Notes: generated by a model from the letters alone, not told the origin. Numbered from the stretch's first letter, positions 30,985 to 40,616 are shown. The stretch: 64,000 bases of DNA from an uncultured Lachnospiraceae bacterium (GCA_947577185.1 CANPUE010000004.1:93688-157687); one strand, 5' to 3'. Program-made: numbers and translations.

Positions 30985-31155
30985 ATGGAAAATATCATCC
31001 CCTTAATCTTTTCACTCGTCGGCCCGGATCATTTATTGTCCGCCATTGCGCTTATTGTTTTCATTCTGATCCTGATCCAAAAAGGAAGGATCAAAATATG
31101 TTTCGACATAAAAAACGGGAAAATAAAAATAAGGATGCAATATCACCATAAATAA
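30985..31155 (+). CDS. 56-aa single-TM protein
   Basis: MENIIPLIFSLVGPDHLLSAIALIVFILILIQKGRIKICFDIKNGKIKIRMQYHHK, preceded by AGAAAGGA. Confidence 0.5.
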   Translation: MENIIPLIFSLVGPDHLLSAIALIVFILILIQKGRIKICFDIKNGKIKIRMQYHHK

Positions 31156-31199
31156 GCAGGCCAAAACAGGTAACGTCCCATACCTCTCCAGCCTTACGG

Positions 31200-31210
31200 T
31201 TATTTAACAC
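31200..31210 (-). repeat. element 2 right att arm (GTGTTAAATAA on minus strand)
   Basis: Starts 5 nt inward of the core at 31215-31218; inverted match to 21896-21906. Confidence 0.65.
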
Positions 31211-31214
31211 ATAA

Positions 31215-31538
31215 CCCCGTATCCACAAAACCAATGATCACACCGTCTCCCTGCAGTTCCAGCGGCGGGCCCTGCACCCGCAGATTGCCCGTCTCGACCA
31301 GATTGTCTGCCTGAAACGTCTGCATCAGCCCATACAGGTCAGGAATGGAGGCATACGTGTAAGTTCCCAAAGAAACCGGCGGAAGCTCCGCTCTCTCCAA
31401 ATACGCGATTGAAAATTCTTCATCGAACGGCTGAAAGCAAAAGTCAATATTCCATCGATTCAGAGTGCCCTCCGGCAGTCTGTAATCTATGATGACGTCC
31501 GCATAGTCGTTTGACAGGATTCTTTCTTTACATGTCAT
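31215..31538 (-). pseudogene. N-terminal part of the S8 protease (108 aa ending GVIIGFVDTG), split by element 2
   Basis: MTCKERILSNDYADVIIDYRLPEG...GPPLELQGDGVIIGFVDTG is the Csp-type S8 N-terminus with catalytic Asp motif; LCVK* tail is element sequence. Confidence 0.9.
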
Positions 31539-31619
31539 ATCATTTCCGCACTTTCACACTGAACAGCTTATTATATGGTATGCTGCTGCAAAGCCGGCGG
31601 CAATGCCATTCTTACTTTT

Positions 31620-32516
31620 CTATTCTATATGCACCGGTATCACGCACAGTGCAAAGTACCCTCTTCCGCCGGTTCCAAACAACAGACTGTAAGGGGGATA
31701 TTCTTTATCAAACATGCGGAGAAACTGTTCAAACGTCAGCATATCGTTCTTCTCAATCGTGCTGCCGTTTTGCATTGTAAAGTGACTTCCGATATGCGCG
31801 ATATATTTCTGCGACAGAATCTTGACCGCATAGATCACCGTCTTGTCCGCGGTATTGATCTGCCGTCCCAGCATCTCACTGAGGATCCCCAGGATCAGCC
31901 GCTGCTCATAGACGAAAAAAATCTGTGTGCGTTCTCCCGCATCAGACAGATAGGTCAGACGAAAGCACATTACTTCACCGGAGCAGAAATCCTCTCCGCT
32001 GTAATTTTCGCTCACGATATGCGCATCCAGTCGAAACATATCCTGCGCCGCCTGAATGACGGCTTTTTCCAGAGACTCTCTCTCATCATCTTTCGGACCG
32101 TGCACCCATTTGTTTGGCACCCTCCCGGCTATGGCATGATCCTCAATCATAACGTGGCCGTTGAGCCAGCCGATACAGATTCCAAGAAAATGCCGCACCG
32201 ATTCGACAGAATAATTCTGTCTTTCCAGCTCCTCTTCCAGCGCAGGAATCGTCTTGTCGCGCATGTTGTCATGAAGTTTCCTGTGCATATCGTATCCGCT
32301 GTAGTGAATAGACTGCATATAGGCCTCTTCCTGTGCAAAATGCTTCACGGTATAACTCTTAAAATATTTGACGCCCTCTCTGCAGGCGTATTGCTGCTTT
32401 TCCGGTTCCTCGTTGAGTGCGATGAGTTTTCCTACAATGGCAAAAAGCTTCTGGTGTGCTTTATCAACCTCCTCCACACCCAGATTAAAACGGCTGTTCC
32501 ATTTCACATCGTTCAT
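31620..32516 (-). CDS. bacteriohemerythrin with C-terminal CheX-like domain
   Basis: Hemerythrin motifs DKAHQKLFAIVGKL, HFAQEEAYM, HRKLHDNM, WLNGHVMIEDH; C-terminal ~150 aa of different type. Confidence 0.75.
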   Translation of the reverse strand: MNDVKWNSRFNLGVEEVDKAHQKLFAIVGKLIALNEEPEKQQYACREGVKYFKSYTVKHFAQEEAYMQSIHYSGYDMHRKLHDNMRDKTIPALEEELERQNYSVESVRHFLGICIGWLNGHVMIEDHAIAGRVPNKWVHGPKDDERESLEKAVIQAAQDMFRLDAHIVSENYSGEDFCSGEVMCFRLTYLSDAGERTQIFFVYEQRLILGILSEMLGRQINTADKTVIYAVKILSQKYIAHIGSHFTMQNGSTIEKNDMLTFEQFLRMFDKEYPPYSLLFGTGGRGYFALCVIPVHIE

Positions 32517-32565
32517 CTTCGATATTCCCCCTGTATTTTATGGATTTCCCCTCCAGCCTGCGGAT

Positions 32566-34227
32566 CTACTCTACCACGAGCAGATCGTCCGGATTTTCCA
32601 GGCTGTTACTCCTGATATCAATGACCGGCCCTCCGGTTCCTTCGATATACTCTCTCGTGATCGTGATCCTGCCGATGTTATCATCTTTCGGGATCTCATA
32701 CATAATATCCAGCATAAACTCTTCTATGATCGCACGCAGCGCCCTGGCTCCGGTCTCTTTTTCCATGGCTTTCTCCGCGATCGCTTCCAGCGCGCCTCGG
32801 TCAAATTCCAGTTTGACCTCGTCAAGCGCCAATAGCTTCTGATATTGCTTCAAAATGGCGTTGCGCGGCTCACTTAAAATTTTTACCATCATTTCCCTGC
32901 TGAGTCCTTCGAGCGTGAAAATAATGGGCAGACGTCCGATAAACTCCGGTATCATGCCGAATTTCCTGATGTCCTCGACCGTCACTTTGCTCAAAATGTT
33001 CTTCTCTTTATCATATTTATCTTTCAGTTCCGCGTTGTAGCCGATCGATGTCTTCTTATTTAACCGCTGCTTGATAATGTCATCCAGATCCGGAAAAGCG
33101 CCGCCGCAGATGAACAGAATATTTCTGGTGTTGACCGTTGCCAGCGGCACCATGGCATTCTTGGAATTGGCGCCTACCGGCACTTCCACTTCCGCCCCTT
33201 CCAGAAGTTTCAGCATTCCCTGCTGTACAGACTCCCCGCTGACATCTCTGGAATTGGTATTCTTTTTCTTGGCTATCTTGTCGATTTCATCGATAAAAAT
33301 GATTCCCTGCTCGGCCCTTTCCACATCATTGTCTGCGGCCGCAAGCAGTTTGGATACGACGCTTTCAATATCGTCGCCGATATATCCCGCTTCCGTTAAC
33401 GATGTCGCGTCAGCAATCGCGAGCGGCACATCCAACAGTCTCGCCAGCGTCTTAACCAGATAAGTCTTGCCGCAGCCTGTCGGACCGATCATCAGCATGT
33501 TCGACTTCTCGATCTCAATCTCGTCCATCGTATTCGTTGCCACCCGCTTATAGTGATTATAGACCGCCACGGAGATTACTTTTTTGGCATGTTCCTGTCC
33601 TACAACAAAGTCGTCCAGCTTTGCCTTGATCTTATGCGGGGGCATAATATTTTTGATATCGATGACAGGCTGCTCTTCCTGTCTTTTTTTCTTCTTTTTG
33701 ATCTTCTGTTTATTGGGAATGCCGCCGTCCCCCTGCAGATCGGCCAGATTCACAAAGCTGATATTTGGGAATCCTTTGCCGTTGTTAAAGTCTGTCATAT
33801 TGCCGCCCAGATTGCCCGGATGATTCAATAATCCCTGATAGTCGAACTGGCTGACCGTATCCATTGTCTTATGCATACAGTCATTGCAGACACAAATATG
33901 ATTCGGCAGTCTGAACATCTCTCCTGCCTTACTCTCCGGTCTGCGGCAGATAAAACATACGTCTTCGTATTCACCGGACTTCCCATTCCGGTCACTGTCT
34001 GAAGGTTTCTTATCCTTAGTGTCGGCTTTTTTTATTTCTTCCTTTTTTATTTCCTCATGATCCGCTTCATTGTTTCTGACCTCATTGTTTCTTTCTTCCT
34101 CCTGCGGCGTACCGCCTCCGGCAAGCAGTTCCTCTTTCTGTTCCTCTACATCATCCAATTCCCTGAAATCCCACTGATTCTCTTCTTTATCGTCCTGACC
34201 GAATCTTTCGTCGTCGTTCATATTCAC
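32566..34227 (-). CDS. clpX: ClpX-like AAA+ ATPase with zinc finger and extended acidic N-terminus
   Basis: CFICRRPES...CVCNDC zinc finger; GPTGCGKTYLVKTLARLLDVP; IIFIDEIDKIAKK; GRLPIIFTLEGL. Confidence 0.9.
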   Translation of the reverse strand: MNMNDDERFGQDDKEENQWDFRELDDVEEQKEELLAGGGTPQEEERNNEVRNNEADHEEIKKEEIKKADTKDKKPSDSDRNGKSGEYEDVCFICRRPESKAGEMFRLPNHICVCNDCMHKTMDTVSQFDYQGLLNHPGNLGGNMTDFNNGKGFPNISFVNLADLQGDGGIPNKQKIKKKKKRQEEQPVIDIKNIMPPHKIKAKLDDFVVGQEHAKKVISVAVYNHYKRVATNTMDEIEIEKSNMLMIGPTGCGKTYLVKTLARLLDVPLAIADATSLTEAGYIGDDIESVVSKLLAAADNDVERAEQGIIFIDEIDKIAKKKNTNSRDVSGESVQQGMLKLLEGAEVEVPVGANSKNAMVPLATVNTRNILFICGGAFPDLDDIIKQRLNKKTSIGYNAELKDKYDKEKNILSKVTVEDIRKFGMIPEFIGRLPIIFTLEGLSREMMVKILSEPRNAILKQYQKLLALDEVKLEFDRGALEAIAEKAMEKETGARALRAIIEEFMLDIMYEIPKDDNIGRITITREYIEGTGGPVIDIRSNSLENPDDLLVVE

Positions 34228-34336
34228 CCTCCATCGTAAAGCGCTTTGTACCGCCTCTCATACTTCTCATGATAGTATAAAACAGGCATTCCTACAAGTG
34301 AACTTTTTCTAAAATAACGCACAAAACCAATATAAA

Positions 34337-34380
34337 ACAGAAAGCCTCACGCAAAGGCAAGGCTTTCTGTCAATTTTTTG
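34337..34380. terminator. bidirectional hairpin between the htrA-like and clpX-like genes
   Basis: ACAGAAAGCCT...AGGCTTTCTGTCAATTTTTTG. Confidence 0.7.
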
Positions 34381-34415
34381 GAATGTATCATTCTATTGTT
34401 TTTGCTGTTGATTTT

Positions 34416-36041
34416 TTACTGTTCTACTTTATTACCAAGTGTCAGGCTCACGCTCTTTTCTTCATATCCGCGGTTGCCGATCATCATAACCTTAACTTCC
34501 ACCGTATCCCCTTTGGCATAATACTCCAAAAGTCTCTGCAGTTCATCCATGGAAGCCACTTTCGCGCCGTCAAATTCAATGATGATATCGCCTTTCTGCA
34601 GGCCGGCCGCCGCGGCTGCCGTACCCTCATAAACCTGTGCGATATAAACGCCTTCCGGCATGCCATAAGTGGAAGATACCTGCGGTGTAACGCTGATCCC
34701 GGAAATTCCCAGAAATCCTCTTTCTTCTTCCGTTACTTTGTTCTTCGTCTCCCGCAGCATCAGATCCGCGATAATCGGGCTTGCCGCTGAGATCGGGATA
34801 GCGTATCCCATTCCCTCGACTACGCTTCCGCCGATCTTATTGGAATTGATTCCAATCACTTCTCCATTCATATTCAAAAGCGCGCCGCCGGAATTCCCCG
34901 GGTTGATCGCGGCATCCGTCTGAATAAAAGTACCCGTACTGCCGTCAGAAAGTTCCATATCTCTGTTCAGCGCACTGATCACACCAGTCGTCACAGACTG
35001 TCCGTATCCGAGCGAATTGCCGATCGCAATCGCAGGCTCACCAACCTTCAGACCATCGGAATCACCCAGCGTAGCTACCGCGATCTGGTTCAGGACAGAC
35101 TGCGGGATGCTCTCTAACGATACCGATATGACCGCGAGATCCATCTCCGCATCCGTTCCTTTCACAAACGCTTCCGCCTCACTGCCGTCTACAAACTGGA
35201 TGCCGAGCTTATCCGCATCCTGGATCACATGATAATTCGTCACGATCAGCAATTCCGAGTCATTTTCCCCTACGATAATACCGGAACCGCTTGCCACCGC
35301 TTCATTTGTCATAGCCTGCCCAAAATAAGACAATGTCTCTGTATACGTGTTGCTGATCGAGACAACTGCCGGCATGACCGATGAGACCACCTCTGAGACA
35401 TCTGACACGACCGCATATACCGGCTGTGTCTTCTCGATATCTGATCCGTCCGAAGAGCGGGCCAGTGAATCGGAAAGCACTTCTTCTGATCCGGCTTCCT
35501 TTTCTTCCACATTCTGCTCCTCTTCTGTCATCTCCACAGCTGCTTTTTTATCTCCCATTCCTGTGGCCGCATCCACTACATACAGGCCGATCCCGGCACA
35601 GATCCCGAAAAACAGTCCGAGTGAAATGCTGACAAGCGCCTTCTTAAAGTAACCGCCTCCCTTTTTCTCTCTCTTTGTTTTCTTTTTTTCCGCCTGTACA
35701 TAACTGTTGTTTGAATACGTATTTCCGTATTGATAGCTGCCTGTGTTCTGTCCATAACCGGTGCTTTGCCCGAAGCCGGTATTCTGTCCCGCATTCTGAC
35801 CGGCCGTCTGGTCCGTCTGCTGATGACCCGCACCGCCGCCATACCCATAATTTCGGTTCGCTCCATAGTAACTGTCTGTGCGGCCGCCCGAAATGGCATA
35901 GCCATCATTATGATAAGTATCCTGCGATGTCTGGGAACTGAATCTTCCGCCCGCAGTGTTCAATGCGGTATCCTGATTCTCATTTTTCTTACCACCCGGA
36001 TATTCATTTGGGAAATTGTCATGATAATCTTCATTATACAT
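34416..36041 (-). CDS. HtrA/DegP-family S1C serine protease with PDZ domain
   Basis: TNYHVI, DLAVI, GNSGGALLNMNGEVIGIN; PDZ GLQKGDIIIEFDGAKV; Gly/Tyr/Gln-rich cytoplasmic N-terminus before the TM. Confidence 0.92.
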   Translation of the reverse strand: MYNEDYHDNFPNEYPGGKKNENQDTALNTAGGRFSSQTSQDTYHNDGYAISGGRTDSYYGANRNYGYGGGAGHQQTDQTAGQNAGQNTGFGQSTGYGQNTGSYQYGNTYSNNSYVQAEKKKTKREKKGGGYFKKALVSISLGLFFGICAGIGLYVVDAATGMGDKKAAVEMTEEEQNVEEKEAGSEEVLSDSLARSSDGSDIEKTQPVYAVVSDVSEVVSSVMPAVVSISNTYTETLSYFGQAMTNEAVASGSGIIVGENDSELLIVTNYHVIQDADKLGIQFVDGSEAEAFVKGTDAEMDLAVISVSLESIPQSVLNQIAVATLGDSDGLKVGEPAIAIGNSLGYGQSVTTGVISALNRDMELSDGSTGTFIQTDAAINPGNSGGALLNMNGEVIGINSNKIGGSVVEGMGYAIPISAASPIIADLMLRETKNKVTEEERGFLGISGISVTPQVSSTYGMPEGVYIAQVYEGTAAAAAGLQKGDIIIEFDGAKVASMDELQRLLEYYAKGDTVEVKVMMIGNRGYEEKSVSLTLGNKVEQ

Positions 36042-36188
36042 AAGTAAAACCCCTTTCTTTCTTTACGTTGAACACAGTATAAGAAACAAATGTGAACAAA
36101 TTGTGATAAAACTTTTTCAAATCTGTGTTTTTTTCGTCAAATAAGCATGTCCTGTCCGAAATGACACTCATAATGATCCGCCAGACAG

Positions 36189-36212
36189 GAAAAACGCCGC
36201 TTTCGCGGCGTT
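36189..36212 (-). terminator. terminator downstream of glmS
   Basis: AACGCCGCGAAAGCGGCGTTTTTCC on the minus strand. Confidence 0.75.
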
Positions 36213-36231
36213 CTGATATTCCTTTCACGTT

Positions 36232-38058
36232 CTATTCGACAGTCACCGATTTCGCCAGGTTGCGCGGTTTATCCACATCGCACCCTTTTCCGACAGCAAC
36301 ATAATACCCAAATAACTGCAGCGGAATAATCGCCAGCGAATTGGCAAAATAAGGATTTGTTTCCGGGACATAGATCACGTAGTCCGCCGCTTTTTCAATC
36401 TCTTTGTTTTCTTCACAGGTGACTGCCAGCACAAAGGCGCCTCTGGCCTTTACTTCCACCATATTACTGATCGTCTTGGCATACAGATCCGGCTGTGTGG
36501 AGACAGCGGCCACCAGAGTCCCCTCCTCGATCAGAGAAATCGTACCGTGCTTTAATTCCCCCGCCGCATATGCTTCCGAGTGGATGTAAGAGATTTCTTT
36601 TAATTTCAGTGAGCCTTCCAGAGATATCGCATAATCGATCCCGCGCCCGATGAAAAATACATCTTTGGCGCCGATATAACGGTTGGCAAATTTCTGGATC
36701 TTTAATTTATTATTTAATAAAAGTTCGATCTGATCCGGCAGACGCCTGAGATCGGTAAGCAGACAACTGAATTCTTTATCAGACAGTTTCCCTCTGGTCT
36801 TCCCGAATTTCATTGCGAGCAGATACAGGGCAATAAGCTGCGCGCTGTATGCCTTCGTGGTCGCTACCGCAATCTCCGGCCCCGCCCACGTATACATGAC
36901 ATTGTCCGCTTCTCTGGCGATGGAGCTGCCCACCACATTCACGATACCAAGGACCTTAAATCCCTTCGCTTTGGCCTCCCGCAGCGCCGCAAGGGTATCG
37001 GCCGTCTCACCGGACTGACTGATCACAACGACCAAAGCCCCCTCCTCCAGAATCGGATTCCGGTAACGGAACTCCGAGGCAAGATCGACTTCCACCGGAA
37101 TCCTCGCCAGTCCTTCCAAAACATATTTGCCGGTCACGCCCGCATGATAGGCAGAACCGCAGGCAACAATATGTATCTTTCGGATCGCCTTTATTTCTTC
37201 CTCCGTCATATTCAGTTCTTCGATGACGATCTCTTTTCCCTTGACCCTTGGAGTCAATGTATCGGAAACTGTTTTGGGCTGCTCATACATCTCCTTGAGC
37301 ATAAAATGATCATAGCCCGCCTTTTCCGCCGCATTGGCATCCCAATCGATCATAACAGGTGTTTTCTCGGTCTCTTCCTCATCCACCGAATAGAAATGCA
37401 TATGGTCTGCACGAAGCCTTACCACTTCCTGATTGTCCACATAAAATACTTTTCTCGTATATTTTAAAATCGCCGGTACATCGGAGGCAATGAAACACCC
37501 GTCTTCGTTTTGCCCGACAATGAGCGGAGAATCCTTTCTGGCTGCAAAAATCTGATCCGGGCAGTCCGCGAACATGATGCCGAGTGCATAAGAGCCTTCT
37601 ACACGGTGCAGCACTTTTGCCACGGCTTCCAGCGGATTTCCTTTATAATAATAATCCAGCAGATGTGCCAGGACTTCTGTGTCCGTCTCTGACAGAAACT
37701 GATACCCTCTGGCCGTCATTTTTTTGCGCAGCTGTATATAATTCTCGATAATGCCGTTATGTACGACCGCAATGGTGCCGGACGTATTGAAATGCGGATG
37801 CGCGTTGACGTCGCTCGGCGCGCCGTGCGTTGCCCATCTTGTATGCCCGATGCCGCATATTCCCGGCATACTCTCTCCGCCGCGTGTCAGATTTTCCAGA
37901 ATCTTTAAACGTCCCGCCGACTTGCGGATGTTGATCTTCTCACCGTCATAGATCGCCATGCCGGCAGAATCATACCCTCTGTACTCCAGTCTCGCCAGCC
38001 CGTCAAGAATAATAGGCGCAGCCTGCTTCGTTCCAATATATCCTACGATTCCGCACAT
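36232..38058 (-). CDS. glmS: glutamine-fructose-6-phosphate aminotransferase (isomerizing)
   Basis: MCGIVGYIG, GHTRWATHG, SQSGETADTLAALREA, ending DKPRNLAKSVTVE. Confidence 0.97.
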   Translation of the reverse strand: MCGIVGYIGTKQAAPIILDGLARLEYRGYDSAGMAIYDGEKINIRKSAGRLKILENLTRGGESMPGICGIGHTRWATHGAPSDVNAHPHFNTSGTIAVVHNGIIENYIQLRKKMTARGYQFLSETDTEVLAHLLDYYYKGNPLEAVAKVLHRVEGSYALGIMFADCPDQIFAARKDSPLIVGQNEDGCFIASDVPAILKYTRKVFYVDNQEVVRLRADHMHFYSVDEEETEKTPVMIDWDANAAEKAGYDHFMLKEMYEQPKTVSDTLTPRVKGKEIVIEELNMTEEEIKAIRKIHIVACGSAYHAGVTGKYVLEGLARIPVEVDLASEFRYRNPILEEGALVVVISQSGETADTLAALREAKAKGFKVLGIVNVVGSSIAREADNVMYTWAGPEIAVATTKAYSAQLIALYLLAMKFGKTRGKLSDKEFSCLLTDLRRLPDQIELLLNNKLKIQKFANRYIGAKDVFFIGRGIDYAISLEGSLKLKEISYIHSEAYAAGELKHGTISLIEEGTLVAAVSTQPDLYAKTISNMVEVKARGAFVLAVTCEENKEIEKAADYVIYVPETNPYFANSLAIIPLQLFGYYVAVGKGCDVDKPRNLAKSVTVE

Positions 38059-38128
38059 TGTATCCTTTTCCTTTCCGATATCTGCTTTTGATATCTGCCG
38101 CTTACCAGTCTCCCGCTTTCCTGAATCT

Positions 38129-39058
38129 CTAAATCCGCTCCCAGTAATCTCTGTTGGAAGTGCATTTTAAGATCAGCTTTCGCGGCAGTTTCCGGTAATT
38201 TTTCCCCATTCGGTATCCCAGATATTTAAACCCGCTTTTTACAATAACACCCGGAATCTGTGCTGCCATCTTCCGCTCCTTTAAGTGGTCGACAGTCATA
38301 CGTACAAGCCTGATTCCTTCCGCCTCAGACGGCACCTGCCCGAAGATCTCCGGATGGTCGGCCTGTGAAACGCCGAGGTCAAAATTTCTGCGGAACTGTT
38401 CTGCATTGCTGTAATTATGGGAGTGATATACCCTGGCATCCGGCTGATAGGCAATCCCGTATCCGGCAAAGACGGCTCCCGCCGCATAGATCATATCCTC
38501 ATTAAATATTGTATGCTTCACAAACCCGCCCAGTGAATCAAAAATATCTCTTTTATAGGCTGCACACACATTCGAGCAGAAAAAGGTTTTAATGCCGAGT
38601 TTCTCCAGGTCTTCCTTTGTCTTTACAGCCTTCTGTTCCGGATAGTTAAAGTTCCTTGTGAACTTCTCCGCCTCACAGCAGGTTTCATCGGCAAGCTGCC
38701 TGCCGTAGGCAACCGCCACATTTTCAGGTTCCAGCCCCCGCAGCAGTTCCTCGATCAGAAATTCATCCGCCGGAACGGCATCCTGTGTCATCATAATGAA
38801 CACTTCCGCTTCCGAGCGGGCCACTCCACTGTTTCTGGTACGCCCGTGGTCAAATTCCCTTTTTGCAAGGTGCCTGACGAATACATTCTTATAATGAGAA
38901 AAAGATGTGCCGTATGTCAGACGGTCAAAATATTTCTGTTCTGTATTCATCACGATGATCCGGTTGGGCGGACAGGTCTGGCGGGCCAGACACTCCATGA
39001 TCTTAATAAACTTCTCACCCGGTTTATAAGTTGGGATGATAACATCCACGCTTCTCAC
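38129..39058 (-). CDS. GT2 glycosyltransferase (rhamnosyltransferase-like)
   Basis: VDVIIPTYKPGEKFIKIMECLARQT; REFDHGRTRNSG; TQDAVP. Confidence 0.85.
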   Translation of the reverse strand: MRSVDVIIPTYKPGEKFIKIMECLARQTCPPNRIIVMNTEQKYFDRLTYGTSFSHYKNVFVRHLAKREFDHGRTRNSGVARSEAEVFIMMTQDAVPADEFLIEELLRGLEPENVAVAYGRQLADETCCEAEKFTRNFNYPEQKAVKTKEDLEKLGIKTFFCSNVCAAYKRDIFDSLGGFVKHTIFNEDMIYAAGAVFAGYGIAYQPDARVYHSHNYSNAEQFRRNFDLGVSQADHPEIFGQVPSEAEGIRLVRMTVDHLKERKMAAQIPGVIVKSGFKYLGYRMGKNYRKLPRKLILKCTSNRDYWERI

Positions 39059-39190
39059 AAATAGTTTCCCCCATAATCGTGTGAAGGGAATTCCCTGCCG
39101 CCTCGTCAGATGCTTTTACTACGATTTGCCCGGCAAATCCTCTTCACATTGAAGAATGCCCAAAATATGGGCATTCTCCACACTGTCTTA

Positions 39191-40411
39191 TTATTTTTTG
39201 ATATACTGATTGGTATCAGCATAAATCTTCTCACTGCATTCTTTCACGCTTGCGGACGGCTCATATTCGTAATCATTAAATAAGAACTGATGCAGCCATT
39301 TTACATTCTCGTCCAGATTGGTCGGAATGACACAGGAACCTTTCGTTCCAATCGTTCCGGTCGCTCTGTGCTCTTCCTGCGGGAATCCCGCGGTGTCGGT
39401 AATGTTATAGTTTGCAATGTCTGCCAGTAACTCAACGATCTCCGTCAGATCCAGTGAGGTATAAACTTCACCGAATACGTTATTTGCAATCTGGCCGAGC
39501 GCTGCCGGAGACGCTTTCTTTTTCGCCTGATCCGCAACTGCCTGCAAGACTTCTCTCTGACGCTCTGCACGCTTGAAGTCATCACCCGCGGTATAACGGA
39601 TACGGCAGTAACCTGTCGCCTGCAGACCATCCAACAGCTGATATCCTGTGGAGGTAACCGGCGTGTAAGTGCGTTTCAGATCATCTGCAATACATAACTG
39701 GTAGTTATTCAGATGGCTGATCTCGGAATCGTCTACTTCAATATAAACGCCTCCCAGTGCATCGATCGTATCGGTTAATCCTGCAAATCCGACCGTGACA
39801 AAATCTGTGATATTCAGATCCAGATTCAGGTTCAGCATGCTCATCGCCATCTCAGGACCGCCCTTGGCATAAGCTGAATTACACTTATTGTAAGAATCAT
39901 TGCTCAGATTCAGATACGTATCACGATATACCGATACCAGTTTACATTCACCCGTATCCTGATTGATCGATGCTATCATAATCGTATCGCTTCGTGTATT
40001 CTTCGTCAGCGCGCCCGTTGTGGAATCCACGCCGAACAGGGCAATATTCCGGTAGCCCTTCATGACTGTCTCTTCTTTTTCTTTTATCGTATCATTAATG
40101 ATGATCTCACTCTCATTAACCTCCACATGTCCCGTCTTTTCTCCCTTCAAAACTGCGTACAGGGCGATCACCATCACAATCAGCAGAAAGATCTCCAATA
40201 TGAAAAGTATGATCCTTTTTCTTTTTTTCTTCGCCTGCTCCTTTTTGCTCACCTTCTTGGAAGATGATTTCTTTTTCCCCTTACTCTTACCGGTACTGTG
40301 CCGTTCTTCGTCATCGTATCTTGTGCCGGATGTCTTATGAGAAGAGGATGTTTTTTTCTTTACTGGTTTTCTTTCTTCTTCATAATAATCATCTCTGTTT
40401 CTCTTTGCCAT
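39191..40411 (-). CDS. LytR-CpsA-Psr (LCP) family protein
   Basis: ALFGVDSTTGALTKNTRSDTIMIASINQDTGECKLVSVYRDTYL; Lys/Ser-rich cytoplasmic N-terminus. Confidence 0.9.
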   Translation of the reverse strand: MAKRNRDDYYEEERKPVKKKTSSSHKTSGTRYDDEERHSTGKSKGKKKSSSKKVSKKEQAKKKRKRIILFILEIFLLIVMVIALYAVLKGEKTGHVEVNESEIIINDTIKEKEETVMKGYRNIALFGVDSTTGALTKNTRSDTIMIASINQDTGECKLVSVYRDTYLNLSNDSYNKCNSAYAKGGPEMAMSMLNLNLDLNITDFVTVGFAGLTDTIDALGGVYIEVDDSEISHLNNYQLCIADDLKRTYTPVTSTGYQLLDGLQATGYCRIRYTAGDDFKRAERQREVLQAVADQAKKKASPAALGQIANNVFGEVYTSLDLTEIVELLADIANYNITDTAGFPQEEHRATGTIGTKGSCVIPTNLDENVKWLHQFLFNDYEYEPSASVKECSEKIYADTNQYIKK

Positions 40412-40616
40412 AGCCTGTACTCCCCTGAAATTCTTTTCTGTATTCAACCGCATAACGATACAACTACTTTTTAGATTATACTACATCTTGTTAGAAATGC
40501 AAGAAACTTCTTCCAATATCCGGCACTCTTTAGAATTTCTTAATGATTTCCGCACGCAGAATCCGCCCTGAAAAGACATCGTTCCGGTGAGAAACAATAA
40601 TGTTAGTAGTATGACT

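Larger units (their letters stand above)
21888..31218. mobile_element. element 2: ~9.33-kb triple-serine-recombinase element carrying NhaC antiporter and NACHT-pentapeptide protein, inserted in an S8 protease gene
   Basis: S8 protease frame split at GGGG at both ends and restored in frame by joining. Inverted arms GTGTTnAATAA lie at the same distance from both cores. Confidence 0.9.

Noticed and set aside
31575-32615. 346-aa plus-strand ORF opposite the hemerythrin gene
   Set aside because: Antisense shadow of a well-supported hemerythrin CDS.
38058-38128. glmS ribozyme upstream of glmS
   Set aside because: Only ~70 bp separates glmS from the upstream glycosyltransferase, too short for the ribozyme, and no recognisable core was seen.
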